Assembly (NCBI GenBank): GCA_963920765.1
Contig: OY987249.1
Location: 1,490,501 to 1,554,500, forward strand
DNA: 64,000 nucleotides
From: Ulota crispa
Lineage: Eukaryota; Streptophyta; Bryopsida; Orthotrichales; Orthotrichaceae
Direction: 5' to 3'
Below, one piece after another: positions 36,784 through 47,502 of the stretch. Every line of letters begins with the position of its first letter. The stretch's first letter is position 1. The notes beneath the pieces are model-generated. The model had not been told where the DNA came from and ran no database searches. It worked only from the letters and a program-made list of their open reading frames with translations. The position numbers and the translations under genes were made by a program.

Positions 36784-37080
36784 CAGAGTCGCAGCACTGC
36801 AACTGATTGCTCTCACGCCTAAGCTGTTGCTGCTCCCGCATTGCAGCGCAGCGATTGCCGGCCATTGCCGCTTCTCACAATTCACATTACTTGCATTTTC
36901 AAATCAGGAGTAGCAGTAGCAGTAGCAGTATTGTCTCGCATTGATTAAGGTGTGTGCGCTCGCTTTGAATTGAACGAAAACCTCTTCTATTCCTGATCAT
37001 ACTTTGAAATTTCAGCGTCTGAGTCTTTAGGTTTCAATTCTTTGTGGACGTGGCATTGGAAACGCGAAGTAGGTTGAGCT

Positions 37081-39769
37081 ATGGCGATGGCAGGCGCAAT
37101 GTCGTCGTGCGGTTTGCAGCAGAGCGTTTCTTGGACCAGGAGGCAGCGAGTGGTATCCCCGGTCTCCGAATCGTCATCTCGAAGTAGTGTTAATGTTATC
37201 GCCTCGCCTCTCCGCATTGCATCGTCATCTCGAAGCAGCGCCACTGTTATTGCCTCTCCTCTCCGCGTTGCATCGTCATCTCGAAGTAGTGCTGCTGTTA
37301 TCGCCTCTCCTCTCTGCGTTGCGTTTCCGAGGCGGGAATTGTTAGGAGCGTCATTGAGAGGATTGGCGTTGTCGCGGAATGTAGCGTTGGTGTCGTGCGT
37401 GTTGGAGGAAGCAGCGCCCGTGGAGACGGTGACGCAAGAGCCGAACCCGCCATCGAGGATATGGTTGTCGGATGTGGTGGTGCGGAAGCGCAGGAACTAC
37501 TTCTTGAACAGGCAGTGGACGTCGAAGGACTTGACGTATGCGGGGTTCATGTCGCTCATGCACGGGCTCTGTTTGTTTGCTCCTGCGACTTTCTCTTGGA
37601 ACGCGTTTGGCGTGTTCTTGGGATTGTATGTTATCACTGGCATGCTTGGAATCACTCTGTCTTTTCACCGCAACCTCTCTCATAAGAGCTTCAAGGTCCC
37701 AAAGTGGCTGGAGTACACCTTCGCCTATTGTGGCGTCCAAGCTGTCCAGGTAAACAACAACCTCCTATTTATCTCAAACTACACACCTCAGCATTCATTG
37801 CAGTACTCTTTCTAAAAATCTCTATGGTAACGAAGAATGACTCTCTTTGTATCCCCAGTTTTCTCTTAAGAGGCTGCCATGATGGGAGCCTACTGTGAGA
37901 AGCTCTTGAGCGTTGTTGACCCTTAGTTGATTGAGGTTTTGTGAATGTACCTTAGATTGGTATACATTTATTTTGAGATTGCTTGAACTCATGTATTGGG
38001 ATTTATCCATCTACCTTTTTGAGGAAATCTTTGAGGTTTCAACTTTGAGAGTGATGTGAAGAATGAATTTCCTTTTATTTAGCTTTTACTTTGAAAGAGC
38101 TGCTGTGATTATGATGAGATACGGGATGTTGTCCACTTTATGACTGATTAAGGCTTGTGAATGTACCTTAGAAATGGCTTAGAAATGTCAGTAGAATTGG
38201 GTCTCCTTAATGTGAGAATTATGGTTTTGTTCGAGAGTGATATGCAAAGTGTGCTTACCATGAGAGAGTTTCCTCATTGTTTTGGATTCTTTTCATGTTA
38301 GGATGTTCTGGAAAGGGTTGTTGTAAACCGGTGGATTTGCTGTGCAGGGAGATCCTACGGAATGGGTGAGCGCTCATCGTTACCACCACCAACACTGTGA
38401 TACAGAGAACGATCCTCACACTCCTTACGAGGGTTTCTGGCATAGTCACATGGGATGGTTGTTGGATGATAGTAAGACGCAAGAAAGGGTACGTTCGTTA
38501 CTCCTCTGTGGATGATTATCCCAACCTCAAACCCTTGTTGTGTATGCTCATCTTTTGGAACTTCTTAATGACAGTTTCTAATGACGATTTGATGAGGATA
38601 TATCGTTTTTGTGATATTACATTAGCACAATGTTACCTCGATTTACTAGTAAGAACGTTTGGAGATCCAGTATGAGATTTCTTAACTGTTCGGATGCTTG
38701 GTTTTTATATCCTTGTGTAAAAGGATTGGAAAGAGGTTTAGAGATGTTGAAACTGATTTCTGTTTTTCTGTTTGTGAAGGTGGGTGCCAGGAATAATGTG
38801 TCTGATATGGAGAAGGATCCATTTTACAATTTTATCCAGAAAACGTACCCGATTCATCCTATCATGGCAGCAGTAGCTTTATATGCTGTTGGTGGATTTC
38901 CTTATATCGTTTGGGGCATGGTAAACTCTCAAATATCTTTTTCCTAATTGCTCTCCTTGCTCTCTCAAGTGTGTCGGATTTTATTGGTGTTTTTCTTCTT
39001 TTTTTACAAGGTCTTTTTTTAGTTTAAACCCTATTATTTTTCATGCTTTCTTTGCTTTACTTCTGGTTTAATTTTTTCTTGTTTTATCCATGGGATGTGC
39101 AGGCTGTGAGGACTGTGTGGGTGTATCACATTACGTGGTTCGTGAACTCTGCATCTCACGTCTGGGGTTCCCAGTCGTGGAATACTGGAGACTTATCTAG
39201 AAATAACTGGTGAGCTTCTCATTTCCACTTCAAATTCTGAATACAAATAGTCTACAAAATATAATGATTTGCAACCTCACAATTCACTAATTACTTCTTT
39301 ACTACATACAGCCATCCAGTTATCACGCTAACTTTTTAAGTTCAAATCTTTTACATTCTTACAATATTTTCATGTTACAGTTCGGTTCCATGTAGTTTAT
39401 ACAAAGTAGCTCTTGCACTATTAGTCCCATTCTGCTGCTCTTTCACAACTTACCTTTTTTATACATGATGAAAGCAAATTACTCATGTTAGTTATGTTTG
39501 AGAATTTGGTTTTTTTTTTATAGTTTTTTTACTGATAAGTTTTTTTGTGTTTGAATTTGTTTTACAGGTGGGTAGCTTTGCTTGCTTTTGGAGAAGGGTG
39601 GCACAACAACCACCACGCATTTGAGTACTCAGCGCGTCATGGTTTGGAGTGGTGGCAGTTGGACCCCACCTGGTGGGTGATCCGTGGTTTGGAAGCCGTA
39701 GGGTTGGCAACCAAGGTGAAGCTCCCTAGAAAGGACCACATGCAAAAGCTCGCATTCAAGTCAACATAA
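37081..39769 (+). CDS. Plastid acyl-lipid desaturase, FAD5/ADS type
   Basis: This is a membrane di-iron desaturase of the stearoyl-CoA-desaturase fold. Plant FAD5-type members introduce a double bond into palmitate on chloroplast galactolipid, and ADS-type relatives act on acyl-CoA. Five exons (37081-37749, 38348-38488, 38780-38920, 39103-39209, 39568-39769) give 419 codons. All three histidine boxes are present: HRNLSH at 196-201, HRYHH at 233-237 and HNNHH at 365-369. Typical context is also visible (GDPTEWVSAH, HSHMGWLLDD, NSASHVWGSQ, GEGWHNNHHAF). The first 120 or so residues are Ser/Arg/Val-rich with few acidic residues, as expected for a plastid transit peptide, and carry a 17-residue unit repeated three times. 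The protein is somewhat longer than Arabidopsis FAD5 (about 371 aa), largely through this repeat. Introns contain no recognised element. Regiospecificity cannot be read from sequence. Confidence 0.93.
37171..37323 (+). repeat. Three 51-bp in-frame repeats in the transit peptide
   Basis: Units 37171-37221, 37222-37272 and 37273-37323 each begin TCGTCATCTCGAAG and encode SSSRSS-x-x-VIASPL-x-x-A. They differ at a handful of bases, mostly preserving Ser, Val and Arg. The 51-bp length keeps the frame. Confidence 0.9.
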
Positions 39770-40530
39770 ACTGTTTTTTTTAAATGGAGATTTAGAGTCT
39801 GGTCCATAGGCCAACTTGGTAATCTGATCTGCCATGAATTGGTGCTGATCTCTTACTGAATTTTGGGCAAATAGCTAAGATTCTTTCACAACTTTGGAAT
39901 TTGCTGCACTGCCGATTGAAATCGACGACGGTAGTGAGTGAACACAAAACAGTTGTTGAGCAATGTACGAGTATTTCAGGGGTACTAGAACTATGTAATT
40001 TACTTTTGTTGGCACACACCGGATTGATGAGTGAGAGGTGCTGTGAAGTGCCTGCTATTTCAATGCCAATTTCTTCGGCTTGTGTGGAGACCTTCCTTAA
40101 TATTTGGTGTCTACCCAGAAGTCTTTACTCTTATTTTACACGCTTCACTATGGTGACTAATGTATTTTTAGTTTACTATGGATATTCGTAGTTTATATAT
40201 ATGATTGTACCCCTAGGAGAAGCAGTCTCTAAAAGGTGACCATTGAATGTTTTTCACTCCATTCGGATTTCATATACCCAACCCAAGTATGCTCAGAAAA
40301 AGTCATTTTGGCCAGTTTGACTAGTTTGATAGGTGCGTGCCGCGTGATTATTGTGGAAGGGTGTGAACTGGCCTAGGTTTTAGTTCACTTAAAGATAAGA
40401 AAACTTCCAAAAAGAAAGATGTCATGTGTAGCATCTCCTCAAATACAACAGCACCCTTGACCCTAATCAGACCTTTTTTGAAATGTCAGTTGTTCAATTT
40501 TATAGGATGTTGTTCAAGTTCTAGAGATGT
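39770..40530. other. Desaturase 3' flank
   Basis: The first few hundred bases probably hold the 3' UTR; no clear AATAAA signal was identified. Nothing else recognised. Confidence 0.4.
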
Positions 40531-40899
40531 TAAGGTAGAAATACCGTTTAAGGCACTTTAGCCTGAAGATATGGGGAATTTCTTGAGAAATTAAGTTCAA
40601 TCTGTGGAGAAACAAGGATAAGGAAGAGTTCAAAACAAAAAAAGAAAAGAAAATTCAAAAATTAATATTTTATGCAATATAAATATGGATTAAGGGTTTG
40701 GACCAATTCCAGTTTCATAAGTGCACCTTAAATGATTACTTCTAGAACCTTGTTCCAAAATAAATTTGAACCAATCAAATGCAAGGAAGAAACATCTTTT
40801 TAAAATCTCTTTCAAAGTTAGCTCTTGTTGGTTTAAGAACACTCTACTAATCTACTCTGCCATTATCAGGTAGTAACGGTTTATGATATTTCTACCTTA
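40531..40899. mobile_element. AGGTAG-end MITE, copy 6
   Basis: Opens TAAGGTAGAAATACCGTTTA and closes CGGTTTATGATATTTCTACC followed by TTA, with TA borders. The interior differs from the other copies. Confidence 0.75.
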
Positions 40900-41110
40900 C
40901 CCAAAATCTAGTTTATGATGACCAGGTTATGTAAATTTAATGTACGTAATCTTTTTACAATGAAAATAATTCTCATCAACTAAAAGGGGAAACAAATTTA
41001 GTAGCAAACAAATACCAAGTATTACTTCTTTACAAGCACATTCCATGTCAATTAAATCATAATTCAAATAACTACACCCTTATTAAATTAATCAAATCAT
41101 TTTCTATTGT

Positions 41111-41190
41111 ATAACCCCTAAAGGCCCAAGGCATCAAATTTTGGTGTGCAGTACACCAAAGTTTGGTGCGTTGGAGCATTTAGGGAATAA
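41111..41190. mobile_element. 80-bp miniature of the TTAA-CCCC family
   Basis: ATAACCCCTAAAGGCCCAAG at the left and GCATTTAGGGAATAA at the right, almost entirely a palindrome around CACCAAA/TTTGGTG. It is the near twin of 44970-45040. Confidence 0.75.
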
Positions 41191-41479
41191 GCTAGTTGTA
41201 GATTGCCAGAATGAAGTTTCAATCAGTCATTTAAATTTTTTTGAGTATCTATGTTATGCTTCCTGTGTTGAATCCTTTTTGTATTGCATCTTTCAAAGCA
41301 ATTGAAAATAAATAATCAATTTTTAAAATACTTGACTCAAGATACACTTGCACTAGTAGAAAACTCCGTCCAAAATAATTGAAAACCAACAGTTTCTTGT
41401 TAATTTGGGCACTTGCTCACGCTAATTGACTAATTTAACAGAATTCTGTAAAAAACTAAATATGTTCTGTTGATTTGAA

Positions 41480-42140
41480 CACCATTATCTAAATCAACAA
41501 AAAATTTGGAATCTTTTGAGGATCTTTTGGGAATTTTTTGTGAATCTTTAAGAATCTTCAAAAATCTTTTGAAAATCATTGAGAATCTTTTCAAGATTTT
41601 TAAGAATATTTAAGAATCTTTTCAAGATTTTAGAATCTTTGAGAATCTTTGTAAATCTTTGGGAACCTTTTCAAGATTTTCTAGAATCTTTGAGAATGTT
41701 TGAGAATCTTCGGAAGTTTTTGAGAATCTTCTTGGAATCTTTGAGAATCTTTTAGGAATGTTTGAGAATTCTTGAGAATCTTTGAGAATAGTTTGGAATA
41801 TTTGAGAATCTTTGGAAATGTTCTAGGAATTTTGAATTTTTTGAGAATTTTTGAAAATCTTTAAGAATCTTTTTGGAACCTTCTTGGAATCTTCTTGGAA
41901 GCTTTGAAAAGCTTTGAGAATCTTTAAGAATCTTTGAGAATCTTTGAGAATCATTTGGGTATCTTTTTGGAAATTCAAAAAATCTTTGAGAATCTTTGAG
42001 AATTTTCAAGAACCTTTTTAGAATCTTTGAGAATCTTTTTAAAATCTTTATGAAATTTGTTAGAGTACTTCAAAATATTTATAGAAATAGAATCTTTTAG
42101 ACTGAATTAGAGTCCTTTAGGAATCTTTTTGTAATTCATC
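41480..42140 (-). repeat. GAATCTTT tandem array of CACTA copy 2
   Basis: The complement of the AGATTC array of copy 1, with units such as TTTGAGAATC. It is less regular, and the ~102-bp higher-order period of copy 1 is absent. Confidence 0.85.
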
Positions 42141-42904
42141 AAAATTCTTTCAAAAAAACTATCACAATAGTTTAGGTTTGTTTTTGAAATCTTTCTGAAA
42201 TCTTTTTGGACCTCATTAAAAAATTTTGAAGTTTTAAAAAACAAAATAAGTTTTCAAAAAAAAAAAATCTTTTAGAAACTTGAGTGTACATTGATTTGTT
42301 TTATTTTCTTTACTTTTCACAATTTGGTTAGATTTAAAATTAGCAGCCTTTAAAGTGAAGTAAAAACATGACCATAATGACAAAAAAATCAATAGTTTTC
42401 TGTTGATCCGGACACTTTTGGACACAACTTCACTAATTCAACAAAATTTTATATAAAAAGTACAACATTTTGTTGTTTTAAATACCAAAATTTCTTTACA
42501 AACAAATGTAAATGATGCTCCTCAATTCTTTGAAGAAATCATGTATGTCCCTTAAGGACTAAAAGTACCAAAAACATCTTTGTGTTACATGATAACCAAG
42601 TGTATAGTTTAATGCAAATTCTTACAAGAAACCCAAGGTGATTTTTACATTTCAAATAACACAAGGATATATTTAACATTTCAAAATAGAAGAGCTTTTT
42701 ATTAATTTTCCAAAATAATAGGAGTATAATTGATATTCCTACAAAAAATAAAGACTATTTTTTATGTTTCACATATTTTCGGCGTAAACTTGATATTTTG
42801 AAAGACTTAAAGGGTATTTTTAGTATTCTTCCTTCTATTACTAACCAAATGAATTAAAAGAAACCAATCTTATAAAATATTTTTATAAGCTTTAAAAGAT
42901 AGGA

Positions 42905-43309
42905 ATTGATATGTGTACCACACCCTTCCAATTACTATACCACACCACGGGGTAAAATTTAGATTTCTACCATCAAAAAGTTGAATTTGAAAACTTTGAA
43001 TTCAGATTTGGACTTAGAGACCATGGTATTGTCTAGAACCGTAAAAAAAAGTTGCAATTCAACAACACCCAATGAAAAAGTTTAGTTAGGGAGAACATTT
43101 TTAATTTTACTTTTGTTTGTAAAAAAAGATAAGCTTTTTCATTGGGTGTTGTTGAATTGCAACCTTTTTTATGGTCCTAGACAATACCATGGTCTCTGAG
43201 TCCAAATTTGAATTCAAAATTCTCAAACTCAAATTTTTGATGGTAGAAATCTAAAATTTACCCCGAGGGTGTGGTACAGTAGTTCAAAGGGTGTGGTTCA
43301 CATATTAAT
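42905..43309. mobile_element. Foldback MITE, family A, nested in CACTA copy 2
   Basis: ATTGATATGTGTACCACACC at the left, with its near-complement ending CACATATTAAT at the right. It is the reverse-oriented equivalent of 13918-14323. Confidence 0.85.
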
Positions 43310-43830
43310 GCCCTTAAAAAATATCCAAAACTATTCAAAAGTCAATAGAATTTGGATTTTATAATTGCAAGATTTTAAATCTGTAACTTTTCACAATTTC
43401 ATGTTATTTGAAGCTATCAAACTATGGAGGCTATTTTAACAAAATAAGGTTTTTTATACAAAAAAACTAGCACTAAATAATAGTTATTAATGAATCTAAC
43501 CTTTGCCTGCAACAATCCTTATGAGATTTGTGAATTCCAAAAAAAATTAATAAACAAAATCAAAAGGATGGAAATAAACAATTTTTTTATAATTTCTAAA
43601 CACCTTTTGTGATTTTAGCTCATAACTTTTGATAAAAAGATTGAAATCCAAAAAAATTGTTGGAAGTGAAAATAAGATACATTTATCAACTTTTCTTAGT
43701 TTTAAGTTTTTTGAAAAAAAGTCCTTTAATGGGCAGAAATAGCCTCCAAAATCTACTGGATTACTAAAGACATGAACATTTAATGTACAAATAGAATCAT
43801 GATACTACTATATGCATGTGTATTTGCACA

Positions 43831-43900
43831 TTCTTTAGTGGTTTTTGAGAATGTGATAGACTTGTGGAGTGTGAGGATAGAGGTGGAGGGTTCAAACCCC
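43831..43900 (+). other. tRNA-like sequence inside CACTA copy 2
   Basis: A-box-like TTCTTTAGTGGTTTTTGAG and, 45 nt later, B box GGGTTCAAACCCC flanked by GTGGAG/CACTGCC able to pair as a T-arm. It corresponds to 13320-13392 (minus). Not a functional tRNA: no acceptor stem is seen. Confidence 0.6.
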
Positions 43901-44066
43901 ACTGCCGGCAGCTGCTCAGGGGTCCGGGCAGCTGGGGTAGCTATCCGAGGTTCGGGCAGCTGCCCGGCGGTTGCGGCAGCTATCCGGGGGTTGGGGCGGT
44001 TGCCTGGGGGTTGGGGCGACTCCCTGGGGGTTGGGGCAGCTACCTGAGGGTTGGGGCAGCTGCTCG
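43901..44066 (+). repeat. G-rich ~21-bp minisatellite
   Basis: Seven to eight imperfect copies of a unit like GGGGTTGGGGCAGCTACCTG, starting at the T-arm of the tRNA-like sequence. CACTA copy 1 keeps about one unit here. Four-G runs recur every unit, so quadruplex formation is conceivable. Confidence 0.85.
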
Positions 44067-44969
44067 TCCCCTAAAAAGTTCACTTTTTCACAAAATAAAA
44101 TAAAATTCTATGAAAAAAATAAATTAAAATTGAAAAAAATTAGAATTGAACAACATAAAATACGTGAAAAGTAACAGAAATTAACAAAAAAATTAACAAA
44201 AAACTATAAATAATCAACAAAAAATCAACAAAAAAGTACCCAAATCAACTTGACCAAATTCACAAAAAAAATCAATAGTTTTTGGTTGAAATTCTGTTGA
44301 TTTTGTGCTGATTTTTCTACTAGTGTTGAGATAGTTTTTTGAGATTAAAATATGAAACATCCGATACGGGTGTTATGTGAGATTGTTTGTGGTTTGAAGT
44401 TCAATAAAAAAGAAAATGTAAATTGTGCAAATTGTGATTACAGTAATCAAGATTAATATAAGTAAAAACCTAAGGGCACATAACATTCAGTAGCACTCAG
44501 CAGGCCTGCCTTCCCTTTAACTGAGTGTGGAATATTCCACATTTTTTCATCCAACCAGATGAAAGAGTGTGGAATATTCCACACCCATCTTTAGCTATGG
44601 AGACACTTGGCTGAATTTGTTAGAGAGTTTATGAAAGAGAGGCTCAGTTTAGTGCACATACGTCGATGTGGGGGCCAACCATGTCAAAAAAATTAATAAA
44701 ATAAAAAATTGTCAGGATGAAGTTTGTGGATGAGACCTAAAGAGAGGGAAAGATAGCCTCTCTTTAGGCTACTGAATGTTATGCATGCAAAATATTTATC
44801 CCATAACAGGCCATCCACCAACTTGGTTAAAATACATGTGTATTTAGGAAGAGGGAAGAAGGCAACAAAAAATTTAGTAGAAATTTGATATTTTGATGAG
44901 TGATGCAAAATGAGTATCATGGTAGCATTAGATGAGGAAAAAGTTATTACAATATTATGCCAGATGTTT

Positions 44970-45040
44970 TTAACCCCTATATGCCCAAGGCATCAAATTT
45001 ATCACACCAAAATTTGGTACCTTGGATTTTTAGGGGTTAA
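44970..45040. mobile_element. 71-bp miniature of the TTAA-CCCC family
   Basis: TTAACCCCTATATGCCCAAG at the left and CCTTGGATTTTTAGGGGTTAA (minus its first base) at the right, a nearly complete palindrome. It shares the GGCATCAAATT and CACCAAA steps with 41111-41190. Too short to encode anything. Confidence 0.8.
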
Positions 45041-45679
45041 TTTGAGTTCCTTTAATTGATTGCAAAAAGGAGTAGGCATTTGTAAACCCCTTTGTACAAT
45101 AAATGCAGTTCTTACAAGATGTATGATTCTAGTGATCATAAAGCTACTCCATATTATGAACTACAAATCCAAAATCTTGTTATATGCAGCATGGAACATG
45201 CCATTTATGTGATCTAAATTGTGAAATAAAATCATCAAAATCCATGGTGGTTCTCAATCACAAATGGTTGAAGGTTAAAACCTATAATCCAATTAATATC
45301 TTGAAAAAATTTGATACTTCATACCAGCAACCTTCAAAATGGTTTGAATTGCACTAAGATTTTGCACTATTAAGTCATTTTGAGCAATTATCCCTTGTAA
45401 CAAGCATGGAAGGTTTTAGTATTGAAAGGTGAAACAAAGCATATTGGCACAAATTCATCAAGAAAGAAACGAAGTGGAAATTTGTAGATATGATCTTCAA
45501 TTGTTATAATAGTTTGCTTAACATTTTTGTTGCTATACATTTTTTTAAATGAACCTAAAGTTTTGATGATACTAGATCAAACTAATCATTGCAAATCAAT
45601 TTCCCTTCTTTGGTCATTGGCTCAATTTGGATTTAAATACTTTAATTCAACCATGTTCTATATTAGGGATAGTCACAAC

Positions 45680-45828
45680 TAGGGCTTTTTTTTTGGCAAT
45701 ATATCGCTAGATTTGCAATAGTGAGATTCAATATCCACAAATGTGGTGCTGTCCCTCGAGAAATCCACCTCACTTGAGAGGGCACGCCTGTGTTTACTGT
45801 GTAGCTACAGTACAAAAAAAAAGCCCTC
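45680..45828. mobile_element. hAT-like MITE with 8-bp target duplication
   Basis: Ends TAGGGCTTTTTTTTTGGCA and AAAAAAAAAGCCCTC are inverted repeats. GTCACAAC stands immediately on both sides (45672-45679 and 45829-45836). An 8-bp duplication with TAGGG-type ends is the hAT pattern. 149 bp. Confidence 0.85.
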
Positions 45829-45836
45829 GTCACAAC

Positions 45837-47502
45837 ATGTATGAGGTATTCTCCAAGATCAAAAAACAATGAGGTGGCACTTCTAGTGCAGTTCATAGGA
45901 AGGGACTAGCTTCACCAAGGTTGGAGAAATTTTCTTCTCCATTGTTGAGGCTAGAGAATGGAGCAAGAGAATTTTTCTAAGGATTTTTTTTACCAATAGC
46001 CTCTTGTTTTTACCACATTTTACTCTCTTGGTTGCTCCTTGGAGTTATTCCTCAAATGGCAAATCATTCTCTACTCACCATTCTCCACCGCCCAAAAAGG
46101 GGTGTTACCTTCTCCATGGAGAAATGATCCCATCAACTCCTATTTTCACTAAGCCAATTCTCCATCTCTAGGAAAGTTTCAATCTCTGAGAATGCGTGAC
46201 TACCACTATTGTCTACTTTTCAATTTTCATAAAAAGAAATTGATATCTCTATTTTATTATATGCCTTGATGACAAAATACATGTGCTACTACTATTCCAT
46301 GCATTAAAAAGGACAATACCAAATGATATTCTTAATCTAGAAATAGATAGACAATAAAAATTGAATAAAATTGTTATGAAATATCCAAAATTGAATACCT
46401 ACAACATATTGTTGTCAACTTGAGATGCAACGTTACTCTACCATGTCTTCTTTTTGTAAACACTTATTACACTACAATTTATTGAATGCACATATATACA
46501 CCTTCATGAATCACTAGTAGCAGCTCTAGCTTTTTGCAAATGAGAAGTGAAAAAAAATCAACAAAACCATAAATGAAGAACTGACAAACAATATGACAAA
46601 AGCACCTAACCAAATGTAGACAATGTCTAAAACATTAACCATGGTTCCATCTTCTCCTTTACAAAAGCTGACCAAAAAAAAACCAAAAATGTGGTACGCT
46701 TTAATAATTTTTGTTGTTGTAAGATAATACCACATTATATTTGTTTCCAGATTTTTCAATCTAATACAATTGTGATGAATATATTATTGTACAAAAATGT
46801 TCAAATATCCAGTAAGGCAGCACCCACTACTTACACAATATTGAGCATGCAAGAATGAAGTTTTACGCACTTCAAATAGTGTCAGGACATGAGGAATTCC
46901 AAACATCATCAAAACTTGTGGCACTGCACTAAAATCTACCAAAGTGACGACAAAGACTTCAAGCATCACCAACATTGTTTGCTGGAATTAAAAAAAACAA
47001 GAAAAATGATGCATCCTTAACCTTCAAAAAGAACAGAAAAAGCTTATTTGAAAAGCTTATGTTACCAAATGAAGCATTTTAAATCCAATGCAGCAAATTT
47101 CTATAATGAAGCTCTTCGAAAGTCCACAATTGGAAGTATCTTTGTATGTAAACTGTGGCATCTGGTCTCCATTGTAAAGCCAAGAGCCAAGAGTACAAAA
47201 CAATCAGGATTAACACCAGCAATTGTAAGCCCAGTGCAAATCAGCACCCGGTGGGAAAATTGACACAGCATGCAGGAAAGTCTGAAACAAACCACCTGCC
47301 AATACCTCCACCATTACAATTGCTCAACTACTACCACTCTAGTATACAAAGTATATTAATCTAAAAGCTCAGCTGACAGAAAACCCATAGGGAGAATTCT
47401 AAATGCCGTGTAAAATGAGCATATGGTTCACCTTGATTCAGCTAGTTGTGATGTGTCAGCAATCTCTTCAATTTGATTCTAAACCAGTGCTCCTATTATA
47501 AA
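45837..47502. other. Intergenic DNA behind UTP14, with unassigned minus-strand frames
   Basis: The part next to 47503 is probably the UTP14 3' UTR. Two minus-strand frames (46526-46759 and 46784-46975) translate to strongly hydrophobic segments such as VLDIVYIWLGAFVILFV, but no family or exon structure was recognised. 45900-46200 has many ATTCTC/GAGAAT steps that could fold back. Confidence 0.35.

Larger units (their letters stand above)
41351..44325 (-). mobile_element. Non-autonomous CACTA (EnSpm) element, copy 2, inverted
   Basis: Starts CACTAGTAGAAAACTCCGTC and ends CTGATTTTTCTACTAGTG. The flanking triplet is TTG on both sides (41348-41350 and 44326-44328), different from the TAT of copy 1, so this is an independent insertion and not the arm of a larger inverted duplication. 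The order of internal parts is the reverse of copy 1: AGATTC-type array (41480-42140), nested foldback (42905-43309), tRNA-like sequence (43831-43900). It also has a G-rich minisatellite (43901-44066) that copy 1 has only as a single unit. 2975 bp, no transposase. Confidence 0.9.

Noticed and set aside
37351-37740. 129-codon minus-strand frame
   Set aside because: Antisense shadow of desaturase exon 1.
46514-46524. CACTAGTAG motif like a CACTA left end
   Set aside because: No matching right end with a 3-bp duplication was found within several kilobases.
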